Source: Aristolochia californica
Lineage: Eukaryota > Streptophyta > Magnoliopsida > Piperales > Aristolochiaceae
Reading direction: 5' to 3'
Assembly (NCBI GenBank): GCA_029961685.1
Contig: JARWKL010000008.1
Coordinates: forward strand, 30,815,619-30,879,618
DNA length: 64,000 bases
In this document: piece after piece, positions 1 through 9,491 of the stretch
Position numbering within the stretch: the first letter of the stretch is position 1
Layout: each line of letters begins with the position of its first letter
Translations under genes and position numbers: made by a program
Notes under the pieces: model-generated
The model's input: the letters and a program-made list of their open reading frames with translations, nothing else
What the model was told of the DNA's origin: nothing
Database searches by the model: none

Positions 1-159
1 CATAGGAACTTATAGCTACATATTGTTCTTGGTAATAATAGCATTAGAATTATTTGGATATTTTATATTTCTACCAGAACAAGTAGATAATCTTTTAGCC
101 TCTGATATAATTTTATTCCTAAATATTTTGGCCTGAATCATAGATAGAACCTTAGATCC

Positions 160-345
160 ATGATTTTTATCTTTATAGCTTTAACAATAGTCTTCTGTAA
201 TTTAGTTATCTTTAGTTTTATTTGTTTTACCTTATCTTTATATTCATACAGAAGATTTGTAAAGACTCCTAGGCAAATATTTATACCTAGAAGACATGTA
301 ATTAGAAGAACCCCAAAAAAATCACCTCTAAATACTCCAGATTAA
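160..345 (+). CDS. ORF A, 61-aa single-pass membrane microprotein
   Basis: Residues 1-28 are almost entirely hydrophobic (one predicted membrane segment, starting MIFIFIAL), followed by YSYRRF and a basic, proline-rich tail ending NTPD. The ATG sits in an ATGA that also closes the hydrophobic frame C upstream (here the unit reads CCATGA). I know no named family for it. The same ORF recurs through the arrays and, more diverged, at 38,008 and near 50,539 on the minus strand, which suggests an authentic viral leader ORF. Whether it is translated now is unknown. Confidence 0.55.
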   Translation: MIFIFIALTIVFCNLVIFSFICFTLSLYSYRRFVKTPRQIFIPRRHVIRRTPKKSPLNTPD

Positions 346-492
346 AGCCGATTAAAGTAGTACCCCTCGGGAGGGAAAGAGGAAGGGAGGCTAAGTGTTC
401 TGTCTGACAGAGCATTAAAAGAAAAAAGCGTTTTAGGAACTACCTTCTGGTTGTTTTTAGAACTATCTTTTCCTTCTCTTACGATTGCTTTA

Positions 493-564
493 ATGCTTAT
501 ACTTTTCATAATATTAGGCATCGTTCTTGTTACCTTAATACTTACTGCTTTTATTGTGTGTTGA
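493..564 (+). CDS. ORF D, 23-aa hydrophobic micropeptide
   Basis: A 23-codon frame beginning MLILFII and ending TAFIVC, hydrophobic end to end, lying just upstream of the TATA box of its unit. It is open in 17 of the 18 array units I checked (closed at 24,880) and has two diverged relatives on the minus strand at 37,944-37,873 and 51,034-50,963. Differences among the three versions are mostly at third codon positions or between similar hydrophobic residues. A single membrane-spanning peptide is the simplest reading. Coding status is inferred, because the frame is very short. Confidence 0.4.
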   Translation: MLILFIILGIVLVTLILTAFIVC

Positions 565-620
565 GTATTTTTCGTTTTTGTTCATATTTACTACTTTATT
601 TTAAGACGTTATTACAGAAA

Positions 621-725
621 GGTATATAAGGCTGGAAACTACTGGGTGAGGGCTAAGCCCTGACAAATGCCTCTGCCTCAGTTGAGCCAAGCGTTGCTCT
701 CGGTTGTCGCAACGCCGCTGTACCT
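621..725 (+). promoter_or_regulatory. Pararetroviral TATA box and proximal leader (representative unit)
   Basis: TATATAAGG at 623-631 is followed by CTGGAAACTACTGGGTG, a small stem (AGGGCT-A-AGCCCT) and a GTTGTCACAACG segment that ends just before the ORF B start. In long units the PBS-like motif lies about 600 nt further on, a normal spacing for a caulimovirid pregenomic RNA leader. The same block repeats once per unit (for example 1,533, 2,391, 10,708, 12,568 and 23,173), so each unit carries its own candidate promoter. Confidence 0.6.
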
Positions 726-1012
726 TTTTATGTATATTTGGTTAATTAATAAGATAATAAAATAGTTTTTGAGATTTGTTTTGCGAATATTACCTATATA
801 TTACTTATACTTAGGATTATTATATAATACCTTAAGAGATTATTGTGCAATATCATAGGAACTTATAGCTGCATATTATTCTTGGTAATAATAGTATTAG
901 AATTATTTGGATAATTTATATTTCTCCCAGAACAATTAGATAATCTTTTAGCCTCTGATATATTCTTATTCCTTAATATTTTTGCCAGAATCATAGATAG
1001 AACCTTAGATAC

Positions 1013-1195
1013 ATGATTTTTATCTTTATAGCTTTAATAGTCTTCTGTAATTTAGTTATCTTTAGTTTTGTCTATTTTACCTTATCTTTATATTCATACA
1101 GAAGATTTGTAGAGACTCCAAGGCAAATATTTATACCTAAAGGACAAACAATTAGAAGAACCCCAAATAATTCACCTCTAAATACTCCAGATTAA
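1013..1195 (+). CDS. ORF A copy, 60 aa
   Basis: Same membrane microprotein as at 160, one codon shorter in the hydrophobic stretch (IALIVFC). The tail carries the IPKGQTIRR variant rather than IPRRHVIRR. It belongs to the longer unit type, followed by a PBS-like ATTAGTATCTAGAG and the GGGA tract. Confidence 0.5.
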   Translation: MIFIFIALIVFCNLVIFSFVYFTLSLYSYRRFVETPRQIFIPKGQTIRRTPNNSPLNTPD

Positions 1196-1643
1196 AGCAG
1201 ATTAAAGTAGTACCCCTCCGAATTAGTATCTAGAGGGAGGGAGGGAGGGAGGCTAAGCGTTCTGACAGAACATTAAAAGACAAAAGCGTTTTAGGAACTA
1301 CCTTCTGGCTAAGTGTTCTGACAGAACATTAAAAGACAGAAGCGTTTTAGGAACTACCTTCTGGAAGTTTTTACAACTATCTTTTTCTTCTCTTACGATT
1401 GCTTTCATGCTTATACTTTTCATAATATTAGGCATCGTTCTTGTTACCTTAATACTTACTGCTTTAATTTTGTGTTGAGTATTTTTCGTTTTTGTTCATA
1501 TTTACTTCTTTATTTTGAGACGTTATTACAGAAAGGTATATAAGGCTGGAAACTTCTGGGTGAGGGCTAAGCCCTGTCAAACGCCTCTGCTTCAGTTGAG
1601 CCAAGCGTTGCTCTCAGTTGTCACAACGCCGCTGTACCTTTTT

Positions 1644-1772
1644 ATGTATATTTGGTTAATTAATAAGATAATAAAACAGTTTTTGAGATTTGTTTTGCGA
1701 ATATTACCTATATATTACTTATACTTAGGATTATTATATAATACCTTAAGAGATTATTGTGCAATATCATAG
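1644..1772 (+). CDS. ORF B, 42-aa hydrophobic/basic microprotein
   Basis: Starts at the first ATG after the leader (MYIWLINKIIKQ), continues with LRFVLRILPIYYLYLGLL and ends RDYCAIS. An amphipathic basic start is followed by a hydrophobic segment. In this unit the frame is also open upstream through the TATA box, but the leader position favours the internal ATG. The frame is 42 codons in eleven array units; a relative at 50,813-50,682 (minus) encodes 43 residues with the same pattern. No family recognised. Confidence 0.5.
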   Translation: MYIWLINKIIKQFLRFVLRILPIYYLYLGLLYNTLRDYCAIS

Positions 1773-1926
1773 GAACTTATAGCTACATATTGTTCTTGGT
1801 AATAATAGCATTAGAATTATTTGGATATTTTATATTTCTACCAGAACAAGTAGATAATCTTTTAGCCTCTGATATAATTTTATTCCTTAATATTTTGGCC
1901 TGAATCATAGATAGAACCTTAGATCC

Positions 1927-2112
1927 ATGATTTTTATCTTTATAGCTTTAACAATAGTCTTCTGTAATTTAGTTATCTTTAGTTTTATTTGTTTTGCCTT
2001 CTCTCTATATTCATACAGAAGATTTGTAAAGACTCCTAGGCAAATATTTATACCTAGAAGACATGTAATTAGAAGAACCCCAAATAAATCTCCTCTAAAT
2101 ACTCCAGATTAA
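1927..2112 (+). CDS. ORF A copy, 61 aa
   Basis: Identical in plan to the copy at 160, with CFAFSLYSYRR in place of CFTLSLYSYRR. It lies in a short-type unit (CCCCTCGGGAGGG, one CTAAGTGTTCTG segment). The overlapping ATGA at its start is preserved. Confidence 0.5.
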   Translation: MIFIFIALTIVFCNLVIFSFICFAFSLYSYRRFVKTPRQIFIPRRHVIRRTPNKSPLNTPD

Positions 2113-2496
2113 AGCCGATTAAAGTAGTACCCCTCGGGAGGGAAAGAGGAAGGGAGGCTAAGTGTTCTGTCTGACAGAACATTAAAAGACAAACGCGTTT
2201 TAGGAACTACCTTCTGGAAGTTTTTAGAACTATCTTTTCCTTCTCTTACGATTGCTTTAATGCTTATACTTTTCATAATATTAGGCATCGTTCTTGTTAC
2301 CTTAATACTTACTGCTTTTATTGTGTGTTGAGTATTTTTCGTTTTTGTTCATATTTACTACTTTATTTTAAGACGTTATTACAGAAAGGTATATAAGGCT
2401 GGAAACTACTGGGTGAGGGCTAAGCCCTGACAAACGCCTCTACCTCAGTTGAGCCAAGCGTTGCTCTCGGTTGTCACAATGCCGCTGTACCTTTTT

Positions 2497-2625
2497 ATGT
2501 ATATTTGGTTAACTAATAAGATAATCAAACAGTTTTTGAGATTTGTTTTGCGAATATTACCTATAAATTACTTATACTTAGGATTATTATATAATACCTT
2601 AAGAGATTATTGTGCAATATCTTAG
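2497..2625 (+). CDS. ORF B copy, 42 aa
   Basis: An open 42-codon copy of the leader ORF B, with LTNK for LINK and PINYLY for PIYYLY. It ends in TCTTAG where other units have TCATAG, so the stop is conserved although the sequence before it differs. Confidence 0.45.
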   Translation: MYIWLTNKIIKQFLRFVLRILPINYLYLGLLYNTLRDYCAIS

Positions 2626-2779
2626 GAACTTATAGCTGCATATTATTCTTGGTAATAATAGCATTAGAATTATTTGGATAATTTATATTTCTCCTAGAAC
2701 AATTAGATAATCTTTTAGCCTCTGATATATTCTTATTCCTTAATATTTTTGCTAGAATCATAGATAGAACCTTAGATAC

Positions 2780-2965
2780 ATGATTTTTATCTTTATAGCT
2801 TTAACAATAGTCTTTTGTAATTTAGTTATCTTTAGTTTTGTCTGTTTTACCTTATCTTTATATTCATACAGAAGATTTGTAGAGACTCCAAGGCAAATAT
2901 TTATACCTAAAGGACAAACAATTAGAAGAACCCCAAATAATTCACCTCTAAATACTCCAGATTAA
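2780..2965 (+). CDS. ORF A copy, 61 aa
   Basis: Full-length membrane microprotein with the IPKGQTIRR tail, in a long-type unit. About 120 bp after its stop the unit is broken and joined to the middle of another ORF A copy at about 3,090, showing unequal recombination within the array. Confidence 0.5.
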   Translation: MIFIFIALTIVFCNLVIFSFVCFTLSLYSYRRFVETPRQIFIPKGQTIRRTPNNSPLNTPD

Positions 2966-3648
2966 AGTAGATTAAAGTAGTACCCCTCCGAATTGGTATC
3001 TAGAGGGAGGGAGGGAGGGAGGCTAAGCGTTCTGACAGAACATTAAAAGACATAAGCGTTTTAGGAACTACCTGCTGGCTAAGTGTTCTCTTTATAGCTT
3101 TAACAATAGTCTTCTGTAATTTAGTTATCTTTAGTTTTATTTGTTTTACCTTATCTTTATATTCATACAGAAGATTTATAAAGACTCCTAGGCAAATATT
3201 TATACCTAGAAGACATGTAATTAGAAGAACCCCAAATAAATCTCCTCTAAATACTCCAGATTAAAACCGATTAAAGTAGTACCCCTCGGGAGGGAAAGAG
3301 GAAGGGAGGCTAAGTGTTCTGTCTGACAGAACATTAAAAGACAAAAGCGTTTTAGGAACTACCTTCTGGAAGTTTTTACAACTATCTTTTCCTTCTCTTA
3401 CGATTGCTTTAATGCTTAAACATTTCATAATATTAGGCATCGTTCTTGTTACCTTAATACTTACTGCTTTTATTGTGTGTTGAGTATTTTTTGTTTTTGT
3501 TCATATTTACTACTTTATTTTAAGACGTTATTACAGAAAGGTATATAAGGCTGGAAACTACTGGGTGAGGGCTAAGCCCTGACAAATGCCTCTGCCTCAG
3601 TTTAGCCAAGCGTTCCTCTCGGTTATCACAACGCCGATGTACCTTTTT

Positions 3649-3777
3649 ATGTATATTTGGTTAATTAATAAGATAATAAAACAGTTTTTGAGATTTGTTT
3701 TGCGAATATTACCTATATATTACTTATACTTAGGATTATTATATAATACCTTAAGAGATTATTGTGTAATATCATAG
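3649..3777 (+). CDS. ORF B copy, 42 aa
   Basis: An open ORF B in the unit after the internal breakpoint. It differs from the consensus mainly at the end (YCVIS). The frame also runs open upstream to an ATG at 3,586 in the leader, but no other unit supports that start. Confidence 0.45.
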   Translation: MYIWLINKIIKQFLRFVLRILPIYYLYLGLLYNTLRDYCVIS

Positions 3778-3931
3778 GAACTTATAGCTACATATTATTC
3801 TTGGTAATAATAGCATTAGAATTATTTGGATAATTTATATTTCTTCCAGAACAATTAGATAATCTTTTAGCCTCTGATATATTCTTATTCCTTAATATTT
3901 TTGCCAGAATCATAGATAGAACCTTAGATAC

Positions 3932-4117
3932 ATGATTTTTATCTTTATAGCTTTAACAATAGTCTTCTGTAATTTAGTTATCTTTAGTTTTGTCTGTTTT
4001 ACCTTATCTTTATATTCATACAGAAGATTTGTAGAGACTCCAAGCGAAATATTTATACCTAAAGGACAAGCAATTAGAAGAACCCCAAATAATTCACCTC
4101 TAAATACTCCAAATTAA
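3932..4117 (+). CDS. ORF A copy, 61 aa
   Basis: Intact, with TPSEIFIPKGQ in the tail and the terminal residue changed to N (NTPN). Long-type unit with two copies of the CTAAGTGTTCTG segment downstream. Confidence 0.5.
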   Translation: MIFIFIALTIVFCNLVIFSFVCFTLSLYSYRRFVETPSEIFIPKGQAIRRTPNNSPLNTPN

Positions 4118-4658
4118 AGCAGATTAAAGTAGTACCCATCCGAATTGGTATCTAGAGGGAGGGAGGGAGGGAGGCTAAGTGTTCTGACAGAACATTATAA
4201 GACAGAAGCGTTTTAGGAACTACCTTCTGGCTGAGTGTTCTGACAGAACATTAAAAGAAAGAAGCGTTTTAGGAACTACCTTCTGGAAGTTTTTACAACT
4301 ATCTTTTCCTTCTCTTACGATTGCTTTCATGCTTATACTTTTCATAACATTAGGCATCATTCTTGTTACCTTAATACTTACTGCTTTTATTTTGTGTTGA
4401 ATATTTTTCGTTTTTGTTCATATTTACTTCTTTATTTTAAGACGTTATTACAGAAAGGTATATAAGGCTGGAAACTTCTGGGTGAGGGCTAAGCCCTGTC
4501 AAACGCCTCTGCTTCAATTGAGCCAAGCGTTGCTCTCAGTTGTCACAACGCCGTTGTACCTTTTTATGTATATTTGGTTAATTAATAAGATAATAAAACA
4601 GTTTTTGAGATTTGTTTTGCGAATATTACCTATATATTTACTTAGGATTATTATATAA

Positions 4659-4847
4659 TACCTTAAGAGATTATTGTGCAATATCATAGGAACTTATAGC
4701 TACATATTGTTCTTGGTAATAATAGCATTAGAATTATTGGGATATTTTATATTTTTCCCAGAACAATTAGATAATCTTTTAGCCTCTGATATATTTTTAT
4801 TCCTTAATATTTTAGCCAGAATCATAGATAGATCTTTAGATACATGA
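4659..4847 (+). CDS. Hydrophobic frame C, no AUG, overlaps ORF A by ATGA
   Basis: Open from just after a TAA, without an ATG, through GTYSYILFLVIIALELLG, a PEQLDNLL hinge and a second hydrophobic stretch to ARIIDRSLDT. It stops at the TGA of the ATGA that begins ORF A at 4,844. Many array units carry lesions in this frame, but it is open here, at 23,379, 25,213 and 36,890, and in the diverged minus-strand copy. Non-AUG initiation would be needed; rice tungro bacilliform virus ORF I, which uses AUU, is a known precedent in a related genus. Coding is an inference. Confidence 0.35.
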   Translation, partial: YLKRLLCNIIGTYSYILFLVIIALELLGYFIFFPEQLDNLLASDIFLFLNILARIIDRSLDT

Positions 4848-5029
4848 TTTTTATCTTTATTGCTTTAACAATAGTCTTCTGTAATTTAGTTATCTTTGGT
4901 TTTGTCTGTTTTACCTTATCTTTATATTCATACAGAAGATTTGTAGAGACTCCTAGGCAAATATTTATACCTAGAAGACAAGTAATTAGAAGAACCCCAA
5001 ATAATTCACCTCTAAATACTCCATATTAA
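4844..5029 (+). CDS. ORF A copy, 61 aa
   Basis: Intact ORF A with the IPRRQVIRR tail, ending NTPY. It is the last unit of array A; about 340 bp downstream the array passes into the movement-protein remnant. The upstream frame C is also open, so this unit shows the complete C-ATGA-A arrangement. Confidence 0.5.
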   Translation: MIFIFIALTIVFCNLVIFGFVCFTLSLYSYRRFVETPRQIFIPRRQVIRRTPNNSPLNTPY

Positions 5030-5388
5030 AGCAAATTATAGTAGTACCCCTCCGAATTGGTATCTACAGGGAGGGAGGGAGGGAGGGAGGGAGGCTAAGT
5101 GTTCTGACTGAACATTAAAAGACTGTAGCGTTTTAGGAACTACCTTCTGGCTAAGTGTTCTGACAGAACATTAAAAGAAAGAACCGTTTTAGGAACTACC
5201 TTCTGGAAGTTTTACAACTATCTTTTCCTTCTCTTACGATTGCTTTCATGCTTATACTTTTCATAATATTAAGCATCCTTTTTGTTACCTTAATACTTAC
5301 TGCTTTTATTGTGTGTTGAGAATTTTTCGTTTTTGTTCATATTTACTACTTTATTTTAAGACGTTATTACAAAAATAGGATTAGATAC

Positions 5389-6279
5389 AAGGTGAAGGAT
5401 TTACCTCGGAAATTGGAAGTTCTTCTGGAAATCCTAATATAATAGACAAAATAACATGTAGGAGAAGTGTAGACCAAAGAGATATACAATTAGACGAAAT
5501 AATAGATATAGATCAAGACATTACTATATTTAGCTAGAATTAATTAAACTTTCTTAACCCCAGACAATTATATAGAACAGGACCATTAAACTTTAATACC
5601 GGATTATTTAGACATTACCGAGAAATCCAGATTAGTTGTGTAGGACAAGATTCTGTTAACATTAACTTAATAGCAGAACAAGCCTTTAGACATAGGGGTA
5701 AAAGGATTAGGACGAAAACATCTAGGAACTAAAACCTTACTTAGTATCTACGATGATAGATGGGCAGACCCTAAAAAGGCAATGTTAGGAATCATTGAGG
5801 TAGATATAAATCAAAATGGAGGAATATTTTATTGCTCCCCAGACTTCCTTATTGGACTACAAGATTTTAGAAAATATATCAAAATAGGTATTCAGACAAA
5901 ACGATATGAATCCTTTGTAGGAAACAATCTTTTATTGTGTATTGAATTCTAAGGAAGGTGTACTTGTTCTAGGACCACTAGGTTCAAAGTTAAAATAGAT
6001 GATGTAGTTAATTTAATAGGAAACAAAGGAATAAAATTAATTAAGCCTATTAAATATTCTCCAGACATTTTAGCAGGATTAGAATGGAACCTTAAATTTA
6101 TAGAAGAAAAAATAATCAAACCTGAAGAAAGTATCATGTACACAGATATTAAAGGTAACATAAATATTAGATTTAATAGCTATGAACAAAAGAATATAGA
6201 AGATACGGAATCAATCTATAGTGAAAATTATGACCTAGTCAATATAGAATTAGAAACAGATCAGATAATATACCCTAAA

Positions 6280-6282
<3 letters not shown>
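5389..6282 (+). pseudogene. Caulimovirid movement protein remnant (copy a)
   Basis: Reading across frames gives a 30K-type MP: GEGFTSEIGSSS near the start, then [39 protein letters not shown] and IKYSPDILAGLEWNLKF, then an acidic stretch (ENYDLVNIELETD) leading toward the coat region. The GYESF...LL segment and spacing resemble badnavirus and tungrovirus MPs. Lesions include stops near 5,533, a deletion between direct repeats near 5,690 and a TAA at 5,950. It would have moved virus between cells via plasmodesmata; it is not functional here. Confidence 0.75.

Positions 6283-6284
<2 letters not shown>

Positions 6285-6327
<43 letters not shown>
6285..6327. repeat. (TA)n microsatellite at a junction
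   Basis: An uninterrupted run of about 43 bp of alternating A and T marks the breakpoint between the MP remnant and an inverted coat-protein fragment. The equivalent junction is (GA)n at 15,240 and (TA)n-(GA)n at 27,653. Confidence 0.9.
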
Positions 6328-6329
<2 letters not shown>

Positions 6330-6505
6330 TGGTCTGCAGGTTTTATACCTAGGGCTTTTAGACAAGGGATGCAAGCTTCTAGGGAACACTGATTGCATTT
6401 TAGCTCTTTGTTTTTTGCTAGGATACCAAGCACATTAAAACAAGGATTACTATCTAACCCTGTATTCCATGACCACGCATGTACACATTCTGAAGCAGTG
6501 GCCAC
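6330..6505 (-). pseudogene. Inverted second Cys-rich motif of the viral CP region
   Basis: On the minus strand this reads ECVHAWSWNTGLDSNPC...CNQCSLEACIPC, matching the plus-strand Cys cluster at 22,186-22,315. A 1-nt loss and a later 1-nt gain throw the reading out of frame over about 12 codons, so the second Cys of the cluster is missing in translation. It is an inverted scrap of the same virus placed directly behind the MP. Confidence 0.7.
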
Positions 6506-6539
6506 TCTTAAGGTTCTTAATTACTCAGAAAATATTTTT

Positions 6540-6985
6540 TTAATAGGGATCATATTTTTTTAAATCGATTTTGGTGAGACGATTTGGCCTGCTCATTCAT
6601 TCATGGGGTGTCATACTGTGAAAGGATCATGCTAGTAATGTTAGAGCTTAGGTGTTGCACGGGCTCAGTTATGCAGTGGAAAGTTGAATTTACTTCTACC
6701 TGTGTCGGCCTAGTTGCGTCCTTGGGATAACCCACACTAGTCAGCCTCCCTTGCATACAAGTAGTTGGCACACAATAAACCTTTTCTCATATACACAAAT
6801 CTGTCTACATACAAGATATTCAAGCGCTCCTTTGAGTCTCTATGTCAATGTCTAATTGATTGGCACTCATCCAGCCCCCCTATTTATAGTTGGAGAAATT
6901 GCTGGCCACATGCCCCTTCGAATGGTCATGTGCTTCTTGGCGCATGCCTCCTCATGTACAACCGCCCCAGCTAACACCCCATGGC
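6540..6985. other. Non-coding spacer of the composite
   Basis: No convincing coding frame. The block recurs almost unchanged at about 15,345 and 27,905 (start AAATCGATTTTGGTGAGACG). It probably belongs to the sequence into which the LINE 3' fragment is joined. Nothing else recognised. Confidence 0.5.
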
Positions 6986-7472
6986 CCACGTGACTAGAAA
7001 CCGTTTAGAAACCATTATAAGCTGAATTTTGATGGTAGAGCCTTTGGGAACCCGGGTTTGGATGATTTTGGCGGGGTGATTTTTGATCCGAGCGGCACTG
7101 CCATACTCTCTTACTGTGGCCCTCTCGGAATTGCTGACTCAACCATTGCTGAGCTCTTTGGTCTCCTTCACGGCTTGTGTATTTTTAAGGATCGCTTTAG
7201 TGGTCTCCTTATCATGGAGGGAGACTCCAAGGTCGTCATCGGATGGTGCTCCACCTCATCCTTCCCCCCATGGCGTCACTGGCAGATTTTTCTTGATATT
7301 TTGGATATTGTATCCACCATTTCTTGTACTTCGTCTCATATACTTAGATCAGCCATTTTGGTTGCTGATTTGTGTGCCTAGGTCCCCCCTTCAATCTCTT
7401 ATTGTTAGGGTAGGTCTCCCTTGATGTATCTTCCCTTTCTTTGAAATAAGTTTATCATCATTAACAAAAAAG
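6986..7472 (+). mobile_element. 5'-truncated LINE: RNase H domain and 3' end
   Basis: Encodes an RNase H (RVT_3-type) segment: YKLNFDG, GGVIFDPSGTAILSY, DSTIAELFGLLHGL, GDSKVVIGWCSTSSFPPWRHW, ending LVADLCA. The catalytic acids in NFDG, AELF and GDSK are visible. It is followed by a 3' UTR-like stretch and a short A-rich end (ATTAACAAAAAAG). It is the same family type as the RNase H of the full LINE at 39,194-39,697 but clearly diverged. Copies lie at 15,800 and 28,370. Confidence 0.75.
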
Positions 7473-7555
7473 TTGGCTGCCACTAATCTGACTTGTCTCC
7501 ATGCCTTGGTGTTCAGGCACTAGTCCGTATTTGCCCAGCCTATACGTGCAGTGCC

Positions 7556-8160
7556 AAAGGGTAGCATCGAGTCGAGTCGAGCCGAGCTTGAATCTGCATA
7601 TGTTCAAGCTGGGCTTGATTTAAATACTTCAAACTCAAGCTAGAGCCGAGCCCAGCCTTAAGCTTAAAATTGGAATTGAGCTTGAGCAGGGTTCAAGCTC
7701 CAACCTACATTTAAAACTTTGCATAAAATACAAGTCAAATAAATTGTGCATAAAATTATCCATAAATTTTACTTAAAATTGAGCATGACCTTTGAACATA
7801 AACTCTGCATAAAATATTCTATAAACTTTGCATAAAATTGTTTAGAAACACTGCATAATATTATGCCAATGTGACTTATATAAAAACATGACCTATATAC
7901 AAAATATGACTTTTATATACATTTCCCACTCTCTTGAGCCTAGCCAAACTCGAACCTGTATATGTTCGAGCTTTGCTTGATTTGAATACTTTGAACTTGA
8001 GTTCGAGCTCAAGCTTAGCTTTGAGACTAAAATTGGATTCGAGCTCAAGCCCAAGAATTTTAACCAAATTTGAGCTCAAGCTCGAGTCGGGTTTGAACTT
8101 TAACCTACATTTAAAACTTTCCATAAAATACATATTTAATATTAAGTTCAAAGAATCCTA
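7556..8160. mobile_element. Non-autonomous hAT-like element, copy a
   Basis: Opens with a GC-rich terminal motif related to the hAT consensus TAGGGGTGGC (here mutated to AAAGGGTAGC; intact at 16,361 and 28,946), followed by GAGTCGAG-type subterminal repeats. The interior holds repeated GCATAAAATTGTYTATAAAC units that match, in reverse complement, the 3' subterminal region of the large hAT at 63,880-64,000. The GAGC-rich segment occurs twice (about 7,575 and 7,933). No coding capacity. The right boundary is uncertain and no target duplication was confirmed. Confidence 0.55.
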
Positions 8161-8329
8161 AAAGTATGGAAAACAAATAGAGATAACCTTGCATATCAGA
8201 GTTATTAAGAAGCGAAATATGACTAGATCTATAACTCATAAAGGATCTCAAAATAATTTGTATTGCGTAAATTCTGTACTACATTGCATGGAGAGAATAA
8301 GGATGAAGGAGATCAAATGGGGGAAATGA

Positions 8330-9030
8330 GCTTACCTGTGGCTGACATATATTCCGTGACTTTCGTATGCAACGCCCAGGTCAGCAATGTCTAAATGCGG
8401 TTGTGCGATGAAGAGATTGAAAGCGCTGAAGATGGAACATGGCGGAAATAGGTTGAGGAAGGACTGAAATACGAAGCTTCCCTAAAAATCTGAGCATGCA
8501 TATCAGTAGTGGTTTGTAATATGCATGCTCTCTTTTCTTTTCTTTTCCATTTTCCTTGTGCATCCAAACAAGAGAAACCACATTTCTCTTTTTTTCTCTC
8601 TTATTTTTCATGGGCATCCAAACAAGAAAATCGGTCTTTTAGTCCTATTCCTCTTCTTGGGTAAATCTTCCTCAACGTTCGACATTTTTGAATAACTGGA
8701 GCGCCCAACACTGTCAATAATACCATACGGTTTGACATTGTGCACAGCCCCTTTAGGGAAAAACCTCGCGGAAGGGAGCCAGTCTTGGTTATGACAAAAC
8801 TGAGTCTCATCCCGCTCCGACCACAGATCGTGGCCTCCAAAAAACTGAGACTTGTAAGCCAAAGCCTTCAACTGCTCGTCGGCTTTGATGGAAAAGAGAG
8901 TTGGGGCTCGCTCAAGCTCAGAAACTGCGGCTCTAAGTTCCGCCCTCTGCCTCATTTCGTAAATCCGGCACTCACGGCAAAGACGGGCCTTTAGGAGTTG
9001 TTTGGCTTTTGTGGCCTGCATCCGCTTCCA
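8330..9030 (-). pseudogene. Captured fragment of an unidentified spliced plant gene
   Basis: The minus strand encodes QLLKARLCRECRIYEMRQR, a Leu/Glu-rich coiled stretch, PTLFSIKADEQLKALA, LWSERDETQF and PSARFFPKGAVHNVKPYGII. A T-rich intron-like stretch follows, then a further segment whose end has a consensus splice donor (CAG|GTAAG at 8,335-8,339). I do not recognise the protein. It recurs at about 17,130, 29,740 and 46,596, always antisense to the flanking Gypsy pol, which suggests capture before the composite was multiplied. Confidence 0.55.
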
Positions 9031-9491
9031 CTGTCATTTCGAGACTCCACCGAGGTAGGTACAAGGCCCCCCACCCAGTTTGCCATGAGGTCAGATGAAC
9101 CTAAACTCACTTAGGCTAGCGGAACTCCAAATCCCGTGATGGCCTACCTTCAATTCGTCAAAGGTAGTACAACCTCTCACCAATTAGATCAACGTTGCAA
9201 ACTCCTTCCTCTCAAATGAAGCACGAGCAATGAAAAGATAAAAAGACGATGGAATAGAAAGATACTAGAGAAGATTACAAGGAGTGGCCGTCCAAGGTGG
9301 AAGGCCAGCACTCTACAAAAACTCTCCCTCTCGTCTATGCTGAATGAATCTACAAGGGTTGAATGCCTTGGTATTTATAGGCTTCAACCCCTCCCTTCTC
9401 TCATGCTTCCATCCAATGACAGCAGAGATCCTCCCTTATCAAATCTCCTTAATTTGATCCTCCATTCAAATCCTTTGATTTGCTCTTTTTT
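9031..9491. other. Spacer between captured gene and Gypsy gag
   Basis: Contains no supported ORF. Its reverse strand has a TATAAATACC motif (near 9,370-9,380) and the block is shared with the other composites, so it could be part of the 5' UTR or LTR of the retroelement that captured the gene fragment. That is speculative, because no second LTR copy was recognised. Confidence 0.35.

Larger units (their letters stand above)
1..5369 (+). repeat. Array A: tandem pararetroviral promoter-leader units
   Basis: At least six head-to-tail units of about 853 or 914 bp; the left end is cut by the window. Each unit reads, in order: micro-ORF D, a TATATAAGG box, a GC-richer leader stretch, ORF B, hydrophobic frame C, ORF A, then a purine-rich GGGA tract that in the longer units follows a decayed primer-binding-site motif (TTGGTATCTAGAG). 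Short units have 'CCCCTCGGGAGGG' instead and one copy of a roughly 57-bp segment starting CTAAGTGTTCTG; long units carry two copies of that segment. One unit near 3,090 is spliced into its neighbour. D frames begin at 493, 1407, 2260, 3412, 4329 and 5248. It is inferred to derive from the intergenic/leader region of an endogenous caulimovirid. Confidence 0.8.

Noticed and set aside
1515..1772. 85-aa extended form of ORF B starting before the TATA box
   Set aside because: The extension crosses the candidate promoter and is closed in most other units; the ATG at 1,644 is the conserved start.
1..5369. Possible CRISPR-like or ordinary satellite array
   Set aside because: Units are 0.85-0.93 kb with no repeat-spacer pattern, and they contain viral TATA, leader and PBS signatures.
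6765..6974. 69-aa plus-strand ORF starting MAHNKPFLIYTN (also 28,140)
   Set aside because: Lies in the non-coding composite spacer, has no recognisable domain, and is broken in the copy at about 15,570.
7934..8161. 75-91 aa ORFs on both strands rich in Leu/Lys/Ser in the hAT-like element
   Set aside because: They translate GAGCTCAAG-type subterminal repeats and are open on both strands because of the repeat composition.
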